Shown here: positions 1 to 11,073 of the stretch, one piece after another | Position numbering within the stretch: position 1 is the first letter of the stretch | Layout of the letters: each line of letters starts with the position of its first letter | NCBI GenBank assembly: GCA_902785945.1 | Contig: CADAAR010000004.1 | Span: forward strand, 23,576-87,575 | Length of the DNA: 64,000 nucleotides | Source of the DNA: an uncultured Prevotellaceae bacterium | GTDB lineage: Bacteria > Bacteroidota > Bacteroidia > Bacteroidales > Bacteroidaceae | Reading direction: 5' to 3' | The notes under the pieces: model-generated | Database searches by the model: none | Told to the model about the DNA's origin: nothing | Seen by the model: only the letters and a program-made list of their open reading frames with translations | Program-made: the position numbers and the translations under genes

Positions 1-765
1 GGTCTCGTGAAACGGTATGGTAAACGTACTGTGGTGAACGATGTGAGCTTTAACGTGAAGCAGGGTGAAATCGTAGGTTTGCTTGGGCCTAATGGTGCTG
101 GCAAGACGACTTCGTTTTATATGACCACGGGCCTGATTGTACCCAATGGCGGACATATATATCTGGGTGACGAGGATGTGACGAAATATCCTGTGTTCAG
201 ACGTGCCCGTGCAGGCATTGGCTATCTGGCTCAGGAGGCGAGTGTCTTCCGTAAGATGAGCGTGGAAGACAATATTCTCTCGGTCTTAGAGATGACAGGT
301 AAGCCCCGTGACTATCAGCTGCAGAAGTTGGAGGATTTAATCAAGGAGTTCCGTTTGGGTAAGGTGCGTAAAAACAAAGGTGACCAACTCTCTGGTGGTG
401 AGCGCCGTAGGACGGAGATTGCCCGATGTCTGGCTATTGAACCAAAGTTTATTATGCTCGATGAGCCTTTCGCAGGTGTCGACCCCATCGCTGTGGAAGA
501 TATCCAGCAGATTGTGTGGAAGCTGAAGTACAGGAATATCGGTATTTTGATTACCGATCATAATGTGGACGAAACGCTGACCATTACTGACCGTGCTTAC
601 CTGTTGTTTGAAGGTCGAATCTTGTTTCAGGGCTCACCCGAGGAATTGGCAGAGAATAAAATCGTAAGAGAGAAATACCTGACTAACTCGTTTGTGTTGC
701 GTAAGAAAGACTTCCAACTCATGGAAGAGGAGCGCAAAGCAAAAGAGGAAGAAGAAAATAGTTAA
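1..765 (+). CDS. lptB: LptB, ATPase of the LPS export ABC transporter (5' partial)
   Basis: Cytoplasmic ATPase that powers LptFG-driven extraction of lipopolysaccharide from the inner membrane. The reading frame is open to base 1 (G-L-V-K-R-Y-G), so the true start lies a few codons upstream of the window; the GTG at 7 is only an internal valine. Walker [10 protein letters not shown], the Q-loop YLAQEASVF typical of LptB, signature [14 protein letters not shown], Walker [14 protein letters not shown] and the switch histidine in [10 protein letters not shown] are all present. About 250 residues, the usual family length, with a charged Glu/Lys-rich tail. A strong hairpin terminator follows directly. 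Identification is confident; only the first residues are missing. Confidence 0.95.
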   Translation, partial: GLVKRYGKRTVVNDVSFNVKQGEIVGLLGPNGAGKTTSFYMTTGLIVPNGGHIYLGDEDVTKYPVFRRARAGIGYLAQEASVFRKMSVEDNILSVLEMTGKPRDYQLQKLEDLIKEFRLGKVRKNKGDQLSGGERRRTEIARCLAIEPKFIMLDEPFAGVDPIAVEDIQQIVWKLKYRNIGILITDHNVDETLTITDRAYLLFEGRILFQGSPEELAENKIVREKYLTNSFVLRKKDFQLMEEERKAKEEEENS

Positions 766-773
766 AAAATAAT

Positions 774-806
774 AAGGTGGAGCAAGTTTTTGAGCTCCAC
801 CTTTTT
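774..806 (+). terminator. Intrinsic terminator after lptB
   Basis: Stem AAGGTGGAGC (774-783) pairs with GCTCCACCTT (793-802) around a T-rich loop and runs into a T-tract. It ends lptB transcription just before the trigger factor promoter. Confidence 0.9.
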
Positions 807-824
807 CATTTCACTTTTTTATTG

Positions 825-832
825 TACTTTTG
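825..832 (+). promoter_or_regulatory. -7 promoter box of tig
   Basis: TACTTTTG matches the Bacteroidetes -7 consensus TAnnTTTG. The expected start point is near 838, giving a leader of about 40 nt that contains the AAGGTATA motif at 861-868. The -33 element is poorly defined. Confidence 0.7.
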
Positions 833-849
833 CACCTCAATTTTTGAGT

Positions 850-870
850 ATTATATATAATAAGGTATAA
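850..870 (+). promoter_or_regulatory. AT-rich leader motif ending AAGGTATAA
   Basis: An alternating TA stretch followed by TAATAAGGTATAA lies between the tig promoter and its ATG. Near-identical cores occur upstream of rluB (18336-18363) and of the 1430-residue lipoprotein (21281-21308). Its role is unknown; an AU-rich ribosome-recruitment or S1-binding leader is an inference. Confidence 0.45.
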
Positions 871-876
871 AGAAAG

Positions 877-2235
877 ATGAAAATTACGTTTGATTGCCCT
901 GATAAGATCAATGGCGTGTTGACTATGGTCATTGAGTCTGCAGACTATCAGGAGAAGGTTGAGAAGACACTGAAAGACTATCGCAAGAAGGCCCAGGTTC
1001 CTGGTTTCCGTCCCGGTATGGTACCCATGGGTATGATTAAGAAGCAGTATGGTACTGCTGTAAAGGTGGATGAAGTGAATCGCCTGATGGGCGAGAAGCT
1101 CTACGAATATGTGCGTGAGAACAAGATTCAGATGCTTGGTGAGCCTCTGCCCAGCGACAAGCAGCAGCCACAGGATTTCGAGAAGGATGGCGAGCTGACT
1201 TTCGTGTTTGATATCGCTGTAGCCCCCGAGTTCAAGGTGGCCCTGAGCGGAAAAGACAAGATTGATTATTATACCATCACCGTCGACGATAAACTCATCG
1301 ACCAGCAGGTACAGATGTATGCCTCACAGGGTGGTGAGTTCGTGAAGGCTGAGGTGTTCAGCGGTAATGATACGATTACTGGTGACCTCCGTCAGCTTGA
1401 CAAGAAGGGTAACACACTTGAAGGTGGTATCACAACCGAAGGTGGCATGATTATGCCTGCCTATATTAAGGATGACAAGCAGAAGAAACTTTTCGATGGT
1501 TGCAAACCTGGTGATATCATTACGTTCAACCCCAAGAAAGCCTATCCTGACAACGATGCTGAGGTGGCTGCCTTGCTGAAAGTTAAGAAGGAGGATATCG
1601 CTGATGTGAATAGCGATTTTTCGTTCCAGGTGACGGAGATTCGTCACTTCCAGCCCGCGGAGGTGAATCAGGCTTTGTTTGATCGTGTGTTCGGTGAGGG
1701 TACCGTGAAGAACGAGAAGGCTTTCCGTGAGAAGATTGCTGAGCAGCTGAAGGCCCAGTTTGTGGGTAGCAGTGACTATAAGTTCATGCAGGATGTGCGT
1801 GCTCATCTGGAAAAGAAGGTGGGTAAACTCGAGTTCCCTGAGGCTCTGTTGAAGCGTGTGATGCTGCAGAACAATAAGGATAAGGATGCAGACTACGTGG
1901 AGAAGAACTTCGAAGGCAGTATCAAAGAACTTGCATGGCACCTGATTAAGGAACAGATTGTGGCCGCTCAGGAGATTAAGATCGAGGACGAGGATGTGAA
2001 GCGTGTGGCTAAGGAAGCCATTCGTGCACAGTTCGCTCAATATGGTATGGCTAATGTGCCTGATGACGTGCTCGAGAACTATGCTGAGGAACAGTTGAAG
2101 AAGCGCGAGAATATTGATAACTTTGTGGATCGTGCTGTTGATCTGAAACTGATCGAGAAACTCAAGACAGTGGTAAAACTGGAGGAAAAATCGGTCACTT
2201 TGGACGAGTTTAACAAGATGATGGAAGGAAAATAA
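877..2235 (+). CDS. tig: Trigger factor, ribosome-associated chaperone
   Basis: Binds the ribosome at the peptide exit and shields nascent chains. The ribosome-docking signature appears as GFRPGMVP near residues 43-50, in the N-terminal domain. The middle, FKBP-like region is divergent, as usual in Bacteroidetes, and the C-terminal part is a long charged helical chaperone domain. At 452 residues it is close to the family norm of 430-460. It stands immediately upstream of clpP-clpX, the classical tig-clpP-clpX order linking folding to degradation. It has its own promoter (825-832) and a terminator-like hairpin downstream, with a second promoter before clpP. Confidence 0.95.
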   Translation: MKITFDCPDKINGVLTMVIESADYQEKVEKTLKDYRKKAQVPGFRPGMVPMGMIKKQYGTAVKVDEVNRLMGEKLYEYVRENKIQMLGEPLPSDKQQPQDFEKDGELTFVFDIAVAPEFKVALSGKDKIDYYTITVDDKLIDQQVQMYASQGGEFVKAEVFSGNDTITGDLRQLDKKGNTLEGGITTEGGMIMPAYIKDDKQKKLFDGCKPGDIITFNPKKAYPDNDAEVAALLKVKKEDIADVNSDFSFQVTEIRHFQPAEVNQALFDRVFGEGTVKNEKAFREKIAEQLKAQFVGSSDYKFMQDVRAHLEKKVGKLEFPEALLKRVMLQNNKDKDADYVEKNFEGSIKELAWHLIKEQIVAAQEIKIEDEDVKRVAKEAIRAQFAQYGMANVPDDVLENYAEEQLKKRENIDNFVDRAVDLKLIEKLKTVVKLEEKSVTLDEFNKMMEGK

Positions 2236-2250
2236 GTATTTTTACGAAAA

Positions 2251-2288
2251 AATAACTCCTTTTTTTGAAGGGTTATCGACTTTTTTTC
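2251..2288 (+). terminator. Probable terminator between tig and clpP
   Basis: An ATAACTCC/GGGTTAT stem (2252-2259 with 2270-2276) is followed by a T-rich tract up to 2288. It overlaps the upstream part of the clpP promoter. Confidence 0.55.
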
Positions 2289-2289
2289 T

Positions 2290-2297
2290 TATCTTTG
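2290..2297 (+). promoter_or_regulatory. -7 promoter box of clpP-clpX
   Basis: TATCTTTG fits TAnnTTTG, with TTTG at 2264-2267 about 22 bp upstream. The final G begins a GTG that could be mistaken for a start codon. Transcription should begin near 2303, after that GTG. Confidence 0.75.
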
Positions 2298-2341
2298 TGT
2301 CCCAATCACGAGATAAAAAGGTCGAGAACCCTTTTTTCGTG

Positions 2342-3046
2342 ATGAAAATGAATAGCGAAAAAGTAGATTTGAAGCTTATGAAGAATGATTTTAGAAAATA
2401 TGCCGTTGGGCATTTAGGAATGGATGGCCTGACATTCGACGAGGTAATGCAGGCACAGGCTCAGTATCTGAATCCTTATATTCTCGAGGAGCGTCAGCTT
2501 AATGTAACACAGATGGATGTCTTCTCACGTTTGATGATGGACCGCATCATCTTCCTGGGTACCCAGATTGATGACTATACCGCCAATACGCTGCAGGCAC
2601 AGTTGTTGTATCTCGACTCCGTAGATTCAGGTAAGGATATCAGCATCTATATTAACTCGCCTGGTGGCAGCGTAACGGCAGGTCTGGGTATCTATGATAC
2701 CATGCAGTTTATCTCCAGCGATGTGGCCACCATTTGCACTGGTATGGCCGCTTCCATGGGTGCTGTGCTGCTTGTGGCTGGTACCGAAGGCAAGCGTTCT
2801 GCACTGCCTCATAGTCGTGTGATGATTCACCAGCCCCTCGGTGGCGTTCAGGGACAGGCATCGGATATTGAGATCGAGGCTAAGGAGATTCTGAAGTTCA
2901 AGAAGGAGCTCTACACCATCATTTCTGAGCATTCGCACACTCCCTATGACAAGGTGTATGCCGATTCCGATCGTAACTATTGGATGACGGCAGAAGAGGC
3001 AAAGGCTTATGGTATGATTGACAATGTTCTCATAAGGAAGAAATAA
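2342..3046 (+). CDS. clpP: ClpP, proteolytic subunit of the Clp protease
   Basis: Serine peptidase that forms the double heptameric chamber degrading substrates unfolded by ClpX. The nucleophile serine lies in [11 protein letters not shown], the catalytic histidine in [11 protein letters not shown], and the aspartate probably in DSDRNYWM. The oxyanion-region motif [11 protein letters not shown] is intact. I place the start at ATG 2342 (ATG 2348 is an alternative), because the upstream in-frame GTG at 2297 lies inside the promoter. This gives about 234 residues, with an N-terminal extension compared with E. coli ClpP, as usual in Bacteroidales. Its stop codon overlaps the clpX start by one base (TAATG), indicating translational coupling. 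Confidence 0.95.
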   Translation: MKMNSEKVDLKLMKNDFRKYAVGHLGMDGLTFDEVMQAQAQYLNPYILEERQLNVTQMDVFSRLMMDRIIFLGTQIDDYTANTLQAQLLYLDSVDSGKDISIYINSPGGSVTAGLGIYDTMQFISSDVATICTGMAASMGAVLLVAGTEGKRSALPHSRVMIHQPLGGVQGQASDIEIEAKEILKFKKELYTIISEHSHTPYDKVYADSDRNYWMTAEEAKAYGMIDNVLIRKK

Positions 3047-4275
3047 TGGTAAAGAAGGCATGTAGTTTCTGCGGAAGGACGGAAAGGGAGTGCAGACTGC
3101 TCATCACGGGTGTGAATGGCTATATCTGCGAGAACTGCGCGGAGCAGGCCTATCGTATTGTGCAGGAGAATCTTACAGATACCCCTCGGTCTCAGGGTAA
3201 GGGTCGTTTCAAGACGAAGGCAGTGCCTAAACCCGTTGAAATTAAGAATTATCTCGACCAGTATGTGATAGGTCAGGATCAGGCGAAGCGTTTCCTTTCG
3301 GTGGCGGTATACAACCATTATAAGCGTTTGCAGCAACCTGAGGACAAAGATGGTGTGGAGATTGAGAAAAGCAATATCATTATGGTGGGTTCAACGGGTA
3401 CGGGCAAGACTCTGTTAGCTCGTACTATTGCTAAACTGCTAGACGTGCCATTTACCATCGTGGATGCTACTGTCTTTACAGAAGCTGGTTATGTGGGCGA
3501 GGATGTGGAAAGTATTCTCACGCGCTTGTTGCAAGTGGCTGATTACGACGTGGCTGCAGCCCAGCGCGGCATTGTTTTCATCGACGAGATAGATAAGATA
3601 GCCCGTAAAAGCGATAACCCCTCCATTACCCGTGATGTGAGTGGTGAGGGTGTGCAACAGGGACTGCTAAAACTTTTGGAGGGCACCAATGTGAATGTGC
3701 CGCCTAAAGGTGGTCGCAAACATCCTGACCAGGAATATATTTCTGTAGACACGAGGAATATCCTCTTCATTTGTGGTGGTGCCTTCGATGGCATTGAGCG
3801 TAAGATTGCCCAAAGAATGAATACCCATGTGGTAGGTTATAACTCGGTTCAGAATGTTGCAAAAATTGACAAAGAGAATCTGATGCAATATATCGTACCT
3901 CAGGATTTGAAGTCATTTGGACTGATTCCCGAGATCATCGGACGTCTGCCGGTACTGACCTACCTGAATCCGCTTGACCGTGAGGCATTGGCTAAGATTC
4001 TTGTTGAGCCCAAAAATTCTATTGTAAAGCAATATGAGAAGCTTTTTGAGATGGATGGCATCAAGTTGACGTTTACGGAGGAAGCATTGAAGGTGCTTGT
4101 TGATAAGGCTGTGGAGTACAAACTTGGTGCCCGTGGCCTGCGCTCTATTGTGGAGACCGTGATGATGGATACAATGTTTGAAATTCCGTCGAAGAAAGTT
4201 AAGAAATTTGAGGTGACAGCTAAATATGCGTTGCAACAATTGGAGAAGTCGCAACTGCAGCGGTTGGCCTCATAG
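3046..4275 (+). CDS. clpX: ClpX, AAA+ unfoldase of the ClpXP protease
   Basis: ATP-dependent unfoldase that feeds substrates to ClpP. The N-terminal zinc-binding domain shows CSFCGR and CENC cysteine pairs in the first 35 residues. Walker A GSTGTGKT, Walker [10 protein letters not shown], and the sensor-2 stretch [11 protein letters not shown] follow in order. A pore loop region GYVGEDVE is present. At 409 residues it matches the family. It overlaps clpP by one base. No separate promoter is visible, so the two subunits are expected to be co-transcribed. Confidence 0.97.
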   Translation: MVKKACSFCGRTERECRLLITGVNGYICENCAEQAYRIVQENLTDTPRSQGKGRFKTKAVPKPVEIKNYLDQYVIGQDQAKRFLSVAVYNHYKRLQQPEDKDGVEIEKSNIIMVGSTGTGKTLLARTIAKLLDVPFTIVDATVFTEAGYVGEDVESILTRLLQVADYDVAAAQRGIVFIDEIDKIARKSDNPSITRDVSGEGVQQGLLKLLEGTNVNVPPKGGRKHPDQEYISVDTRNILFICGGAFDGIERKIAQRMNTHVVGYNSVQNVAKIDKENLMQYIVPQDLKSFGLIPEIIGRLPVLTYLNPLDREALAKILVEPKNSIVKQYEKLFEMDGIKLTFTEEALKVLVDKAVEYKLGARGLRSIVETVMMDTMFEIPSKKVKKFEVTAKYALQQLEKSQLQRLAS

Positions 4276-4325
4276 ATAACAGACATCTACAAGCCTATTA
4301 CATTAACGAAAGAAGGAAAATTGAT

Positions 4326-6509
4326 ATGACGAAAAAAGCCAATTTGCATGAAGCACTGAAGAAGTATTTCGGCTTTGACAAATTCAAAGGTGACCAGGAG
4401 AAGATTATCCAGAGTCTCTTGGATGGCAAAGATACCTTTGTGCTGATGCCTACGGGCGGTGGCAAATCGCTCTGCTATCAGTTGCCCTCGCTACTGATGG
4501 ACGGCGTAGCCATCGTGATATCTCCATTGATTGCTCTGATGAAAAATCAGGTGGACTTCATCTCGCAACTGAGTGAGCATGAAGGTACTGCTCATTACCT
4601 GAATTCATCGTTGAATAAGGCTGCCATTGATCAGGTGAAAACCGATATCCAAGCAGGCATCACTAAATTGCTATATGTAGCACCAGAATCACTCACGAAA
4701 GAGGAAAATGTAGAATTTCTCAAGTCGGTGAAGATTTCTTTCTATGCTGTCGATGAGGCCCATTGTATATCGGAGTGGGGACATGACTTTCGACCAGAGT
4801 ATCGTCGCATTCGTCCGATTGTGAATGAGATTGGACAAGCGCCTATTATTGCACTGACGGCTACGGCTACCGATAAGGTGCGCTCAGATATTAAGAAGAA
4901 CTTAGGTATTATGGATGCCAAAGAGTTCAAGAGTTCTTTTAATCGTCCTAATTTGTACTATGAGGTGCGCTCGAAAACAAAGGATGTCGATAAAGATATT
5001 ATCCGTTTTATCAAACAGCATCCGGGTAAGAGTGGTATTATCTACTGCCTCTCCCGCAAAAAAGTGGAAGAGTTGGCGGCCATCCTCAGGGCCAATGATA
5101 TCAAAGCGGCGGCCTATCATGCCGGACTCGATTCTCCCACCCGTACACAGACACAGGACGACTTCCTGATGGAGAATATTGATGTGATCGTGGCCACTAT
5201 AGCCTTTGGTATGGGTATCGACAAACCCGATGTACGCTTCGTCATCCATTATGATATACCAAAGTCGCTTGAAGGCTATTATCAGGAGACGGGTCGTGCC
5301 GGTCGTGATGGAGGTGAGGGCATCTGTCTGGCTTTTTATTCGAGCAAGGATCTCGACAAGTTAGAGAAATTTATGGAAGGCAAACCTGTTGCGGAACAGG
5401 ATATCGGGCGGCAATTACTTGTGGAGACAGCAGCCTATGCTGAGACAAGTGTTTGCCGAAGGAAGATGCTATTGCATTATTTTGGAGAGAACTATGACCG
5501 CGAGAACTGTGGCAACTGCGATAATTGTCTGCATCCGAAGACAAAAATAGAGGCCATGAACCAATTGGTGACGGTTCTGCAGGTTATCCAGCGTATCAAG
5601 GAGAACTTCCGCTCTGACTATGTGATAGACTTCGTCATCGGTAAGGAAACAGAGGAGATTATCGCTCACAAGCATCATGAACTTGATGAGTTTGGCATCG
5701 GTGAAGATGAGGATCCAAAGATTTGGAACCCAGTCATTCGTCAGGCCTTGCTTATGGGCTACCTGAAGAAGGAAGTGGAAAATTATGGTATCCTGAAGAT
5801 TACTTCAGCTGGCAAGAAATTCCTTAAAGATCCGCAGTCGTTTATGATTGTGAAGGATACAGAATTCAGTGATGAGATAGAAACCGGTGGTGACCAAGAA
5901 GGTGCGGCAGGTGCCCTCGATCCCACGTTAGCGGCAATGTTACGTGATCTGCGTAAGAAGGTGTCGAAACGTATGGAGCGTCCGCCGTATGTTATCTTCC
6001 AGGATGTAAGTATCGATCAGATGGCTACAGATTATCCTGTGACGCTTGAAGAATTGAAGAATATCCAGGGTGTGGGTGAGGGAAAGGTGAAACAACCTTA
6101 TGCCAAGGAATTCGTTGATCTCATCAAGAAATATTGCGATGAGAACGAGATAGAGCGTCAGGTGGATATGCGTGTGCGTACCGTCGCCAAGAAATCGATG
6201 CTGAAAGTGAAGATTATCCAGAGTATCGACCGTCAGATTGCCCTCGATGACATCGCTAATGCCCAAGGTATCGACTTTGATGAGTTACTGTCAGAGATAG
6301 AAGCCATTGTATATAGCGGTACAAAGCTGAATATTGACTATTTCCTCGAAGAGGTGATGGATGAAGATCATATCGACGATATTTATGATTACTTCGCTGA
6401 ATCAGATACCGACCGTCTGAGTGTGGCCCAGGATGAGTTGGGCGGCGATTATTCTGAAGATGAAATACGCCTTGTTCGTATCAAGTTCCTGTCGGAAATG
6501 GCAAACTAA
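4326..6509 (+). CDS. recQ: RecQ family ATP-dependent DNA helicase
   Basis: 3'-5' DNA helicase acting in recombination and replication-fork repair. Walker A MPTGGGKS sits at residues 41-48, followed by the DEAH box in YAVDEAHCISEWGHDFR, then helicase motifs V-VI in ATIAFGMGIDKPDVR and QETGRAGRDG. The RecQ zinc domain is given by CRRKMLLHYFGE with CGNCDNC, then a winged-helix region, and an HRDC-like domain near residues 540-600 (PPYVIFQDVSIDQMA). The C-terminal 100 residues are acidic and extend beyond the E. coli protein; total 727 residues. It follows clpX by 50 bp and may share its transcript. Confidence 0.95.
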   Translation: MTKKANLHEALKKYFGFDKFKGDQEKIIQSLLDGKDTFVLMPTGGGKSLCYQLPSLLMDGVAIVISPLIALMKNQVDFISQLSEHEGTAHYLNSSLNKAAIDQVKTDIQAGITKLLYVAPESLTKEENVEFLKSVKISFYAVDEAHCISEWGHDFRPEYRRIRPIVNEIGQAPIIALTATATDKVRSDIKKNLGIMDAKEFKSSFNRPNLYYEVRSKTKDVDKDIIRFIKQHPGKSGIIYCLSRKKVEELAAILRANDIKAAAYHAGLDSPTRTQTQDDFLMENIDVIVATIAFGMGIDKPDVRFVIHYDIPKSLEGYYQETGRAGRDGGEGICLAFYSSKDLDKLEKFMEGKPVAEQDIGRQLLVETAAYAETSVCRRKMLLHYFGENYDRENCGNCDNCLHPKTKIEAMNQLVTVLQVIQRIKENFRSDYVIDFVIGKETEEIIAHKHHELDEFGIGEDEDPKIWNPVIRQALLMGYLKKEVENYGILKITSAGKKFLKDPQSFMIVKDTEFSDEIETGGDQEGAAGALDPTLAAMLRDLRKKVSKRMERPPYVIFQDVSIDQMATDYPVTLEELKNIQGVGEGKVKQPYAKEFVDLIKKYCDENEIERQVDMRVRTVAKKSMLKVKIIQSIDRQIALDDIANAQGIDFDELLSEIEAIVYSGTKLNIDYFLEEVMDEDHIDDIYDYFAESDTDRLSVAQDELGGDYSEDEIRLVRIKFLSEMAN

Positions 6510-6510
6510 A

Positions 6511-8156
<1,646 letters not shown>

Positions 8157-8161
8157 TTTTT

Positions 8162-8192
8162 TTACAACGAATTATACGAATTTCACGAATTA
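8162..8192 (+). repeat. Short ACGAATT direct repeats between guaB and ppiC
   Basis: Three successive copies of ACGAATT/ACGAATTT spaced 9-10 bp lie in the 41-bp gap between guaB and the next gene. No promoter box is seen in the gap, so the two genes are probably co-transcribed. Confidence 0.6.
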
Positions 8193-8197
8193 AGCAG

Positions 8198-9640
8198 ATG
8201 AGAAAAGTCGTTCTCTTTTTGGCACTCGTTTCTTGTTTGGTGGTTTTCGCACAGACGGATCCGATTATAATGACCATCAACGGTGTTCCTGTACCCCGTT
8301 CTGAATTTGAGTATTCCTATAACAAGAACAACGGTGCCGATGTCATTGATAAGAAGTCGGTAGACGAATACGTAGACCTGTTTATTAACTATAAACTGAA
8401 AGTGGCAGCTGCCCTTGATGCTCATTATGATACGCTTACCTCGTTTAAGCAGGAATACACGATGTATCGTGACCAGCAAGTACGTCCTACGATGGCTACC
8501 GATGCCGATGTGCTCAAAGAGGCTAGGAAGGCCTATGATCGTGCGAAGGAACAGATTGGTCCTCGTGGTCTGATTTTGCCTGCTCATATCCTTGTCAGGG
8601 TTTCCACGCAAGCCACACAGGGGGAGCAGAATAAGGCCAAACAGCGTATAGATTCTGTATATAGGGCTTTGAAAGGTGGCGCTGACTTTGCTGAGTTAGC
8701 TAAGAAAGTGTCCGACGATAAGTCAACAGGTACTGCAGGTGGACAACTGCCTTACTGGATTGGTCCGAATCAGGCTTTCAAGGAATTTGAAGATGCTGCC
8801 TATGCCCTACAGACGGGTGAGATGAGCGGTCCTATACAGTCACCCGCTGGCTGGCATGTGATTCTGATGAAGGGACGTAAGCAGTTGGAACCATTCGACT
8901 CGCTGAAGGCCCAGATTGTGAAAAGTATCGAACAGCAAGGCATTCGTGAACAGATTGCTCAGCAGCGTGTAAAGAGTGAGGTGGAAGCTTCTTCCGGCAA
9001 GCTAACTGCTGAGAAGGTGATGGACCGTCGTGCTGATTCGTTGGCAGCTGCTGACCCTGAGATGAAATATCTGATGAAGGAGTACCATGATGGCCTATTG
9101 CTCTATGAAATCAGCAAGCAGGTGGTCTGGGACAAGGGCAGTACGGATGAAGCCGGACTGCAGGCTTATTTCAAGGACCATCAGAAAGACTATGCCTGGT
9201 CGGAGCCCCGTTATAAGGGTATTGCCTATCATGTGAAGGACAAGGCTGATGTCAAGGCCGTCAAAAAGACTGTGAAGAAACTGCCCTTTGACCAATGGGC
9301 TGACAAGTTGCGCTCGACGTTTAATCCTGATTCTGTGGTACGTATCCGAGTGGAGATCGGTATCTTTAAGCCGGGCGACAATGCGCTTGTCGATACAGAA
9401 GTATTCAAGACGGCTCCCAAGGCCGGCGCAAACGACAAACAGGCTGCCGTCCTGAAAGACTATCCCATTTCTGCCGTCTACGGCAAGAAACTGAAGCGTC
9501 CAGAGAATTATAACGACGTGCGTGGTCAGGTGGTGGCCGACTATCAGGACATGCTTGAGAAGGCATGGGTCTATGATCTCCGTCAGAAATATACCTTCTC
9601 TGTGAATAAGGATGTATTGAAAACCGTAAATAAACATTGA
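8198..9640 (+). CDS. PpiC-type peptidyl-prolyl isomerase, periplasmic
   Basis: A parvulin-family foldase expected in the periplasm, helping outer-membrane proteins fold. The start is ATG 8198 (MRKVVLFLALVSC), giving an N-terminal signal; LVSC could be a lipobox, otherwise cleavage follows VFA. The parvulin rotamase domain covers about residues 125-235, with LPAHILVRVS at its start and the conserved GGQLPYWIG and GWHVILMKGRK segments. The remaining C-terminal 240 residues are a helical and beta chaperone-like region that I cannot assign. Length is 480 residues. Its stop overlaps the next ATG by one base (TGATG). Together with the following gene it forms a tandem pair of foldases. Confidence 0.85.
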   Translation: MRKVVLFLALVSCLVVFAQTDPIIMTINGVPVPRSEFEYSYNKNNGADVIDKKSVDEYVDLFINYKLKVAAALDAHYDTLTSFKQEYTMYRDQQVRPTMATDADVLKEARKAYDRAKEQIGPRGLILPAHILVRVSTQATQGEQNKAKQRIDSVYRALKGGADFAELAKKVSDDKSTGTAGGQLPYWIGPNQAFKEFEDAAYALQTGEMSGPIQSPAGWHVILMKGRKQLEPFDSLKAQIVKSIEQQGIREQIAQQRVKSEVEASSGKLTAEKVMDRRADSLAAADPEMKYLMKEYHDGLLLYEISKQVVWDKGSTDEAGLQAYFKDHQKDYAWSEPRYKGIAYHVKDKADVKAVKKTVKKLPFDQWADKLRSTFNPDSVVRIRVEIGIFKPGDNALVDTEVFKTAPKAGANDKQAAVLKDYPISAVYGKKLKRPENYNDVRGQVVADYQDMLEKAWVYDLRQKYTFSVNKDVLKTVNKH

Positions 9641-11070
9641 TGAAGACAACGAGAAATCTTATAGTCGCTTTTTTTGTGGCTTTACCCTTTATGAGTATTG
9701 CCTCTATCCCCCATGTATCGAAGGCGATGCCTCGCCAGACACCTGCTGATTCTGTGCTTTCGGCACCTCAACATGCGGTGATCGATGAGGTAATCTGGGT
9801 GGTTGGCGACGAGGCCGTATTGAAGTCTGATGTGGAAGCTATGCGTATGCAGGCTGCGATGGAAGGTGTGAAGTGGAATGGGGATCCAGACTGTACGATT
9901 CCCGAACAGATTGCTGTTAATAAACTCTTTCTCCATCAGGCTGATATCGACAGTATTGAGGTAACGGAAGCTGATGTGGCCCAAGAAGTGGAGCAGCAGA
10001 TCAGCTACTGGCTGGAGATGGTGGATGGCTCTCGTGAGCGTCTGGAGGAATACAAGCACCAGACGATTTCTCAGATGCGTCAGGAATTGCGTCAGGAGAT
10101 GCGTGACCGTCGTAAGATCCAGAAGATGAAGATGAAGTTGGTGGAAGATATCTCTGTGACACCTGCTGACGTACGCCGTTATTTCAGTAGTTTGCCTCAG
10201 GACAGTCTTCCCTATGTGCCTACAGAGGTGGAGGTGCAGATCGTGACATTGACGCCGCGCATTGATCCAGAGGAGATTAACCGAGTGAAGGATGAGCTAC
10301 GTGAATATACGGAGCGTGTAACAAAGGGTGAGACCACTTTTCAAGCCCTTGCACGACTCTATTCTGAAGATCCGGGTTCAGCCCGCCAGGGTGGTGAGTT
10401 AGGCCTGATGGGTCGTGCTACCCTTGATCCTGCTTTTGCTGCTGTGGCTTTTAACCTTACTGACCCGAAGAAAATCTCAAAGATTGTTGAGTCGGAATTT
10501 GGCTTCCATATTATTCAGCTTGTTGAGAAGCGTGGTGACAAGGTTAATGTCCGTCATATCCTGAAGAAACCTGTGGTTTCAGATGAGGCGATTGAGAAGG
10601 CTATCGGTCGTTTGGACTCCATTGCTGTCGATATCCGTAAAGAACAGTTTTCCTTTGAGGAGGCAGCCAGCCTGTTGTCGGATGACAAGGATACCCGTAA
10701 TAACAAGGGTTTGATGTCGAACACCAATATGCAGACGGGCCGTATCTCTTCAAAATTCCAAATGCAAGATCTTCCTCAGGAAGTGGCCAAGGTGGTGGAT
10801 ACCATGCAGGTAGGCCAGATCTCGCGTGCTTTCCAGATGATCAACCAGCGTGGTAAGACCGTTTGTGCCATTGTTAAGCTGAAGAACCGTGTGGATGGCC
10901 ATAAAGCCTCCATCACAGAGGATTTCCAGGTCATGAAGGATGTGGTACTCAATAAGCGTAATGAGGAACGGATCCATCAGTGGGTTGTTGATAAGATCAA
11001 GTCGGTTTATACTCGTTTGAACGATAACTACCGTGACTGTAAATTCGAGTACGAAGGATGGTTTAAGTAG
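9640..11070 (+). CDS. SurA-like periplasmic peptidyl-prolyl isomerase
   Basis: Chaperone-foldase resembling SurA, which escorts unfolded porins to the BAM complex. The signal peptide spans roughly residues 1-29 (hydrophobic VAFFVALPFMSIAS). A SurA N-terminal domain follows (IDEVIWVVGDEAVLKSDVE). A clear parvulin domain lies near residues 205-305 (ARQGGELGLMG, FGFHIIQLVEKRGD), and a second degenerate one follows from VRHILKKP onward. The start is ATG 9640, overlapping the previous stop; the TTG three bases upstream is unnecessary. 476 residues. It sits directly before an OstA/LptA-like gene, consistent with a shared role in outer-membrane assembly. Confidence 0.87.
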   Translation: MKTTRNLIVAFFVALPFMSIASIPHVSKAMPRQTPADSVLSAPQHAVIDEVIWVVGDEAVLKSDVEAMRMQAAMEGVKWNGDPDCTIPEQIAVNKLFLHQADIDSIEVTEADVAQEVEQQISYWLEMVDGSRERLEEYKHQTISQMRQELRQEMRDRRKIQKMKMKLVEDISVTPADVRRYFSSLPQDSLPYVPTEVEVQIVTLTPRIDPEEINRVKDELREYTERVTKGETTFQALARLYSEDPGSARQGGELGLMGRATLDPAFAAVAFNLTDPKKISKIVESEFGFHIIQLVEKRGDKVNVRHILKKPVVSDEAIEKAIGRLDSIAVDIRKEQFSFEEAASLLSDDKDTRNNKGLMSNTNMQTGRISSKFQMQDLPQEVAKVVDTMQVGQISRAFQMINQRGKTVCAIVKLKNRVDGHKASITEDFQVMKDVVLNKRNEERIHQWVVDKIKSVYTRLNDNYRDCKFEYEGWFK

Positions 11071-11073
11071 TCG

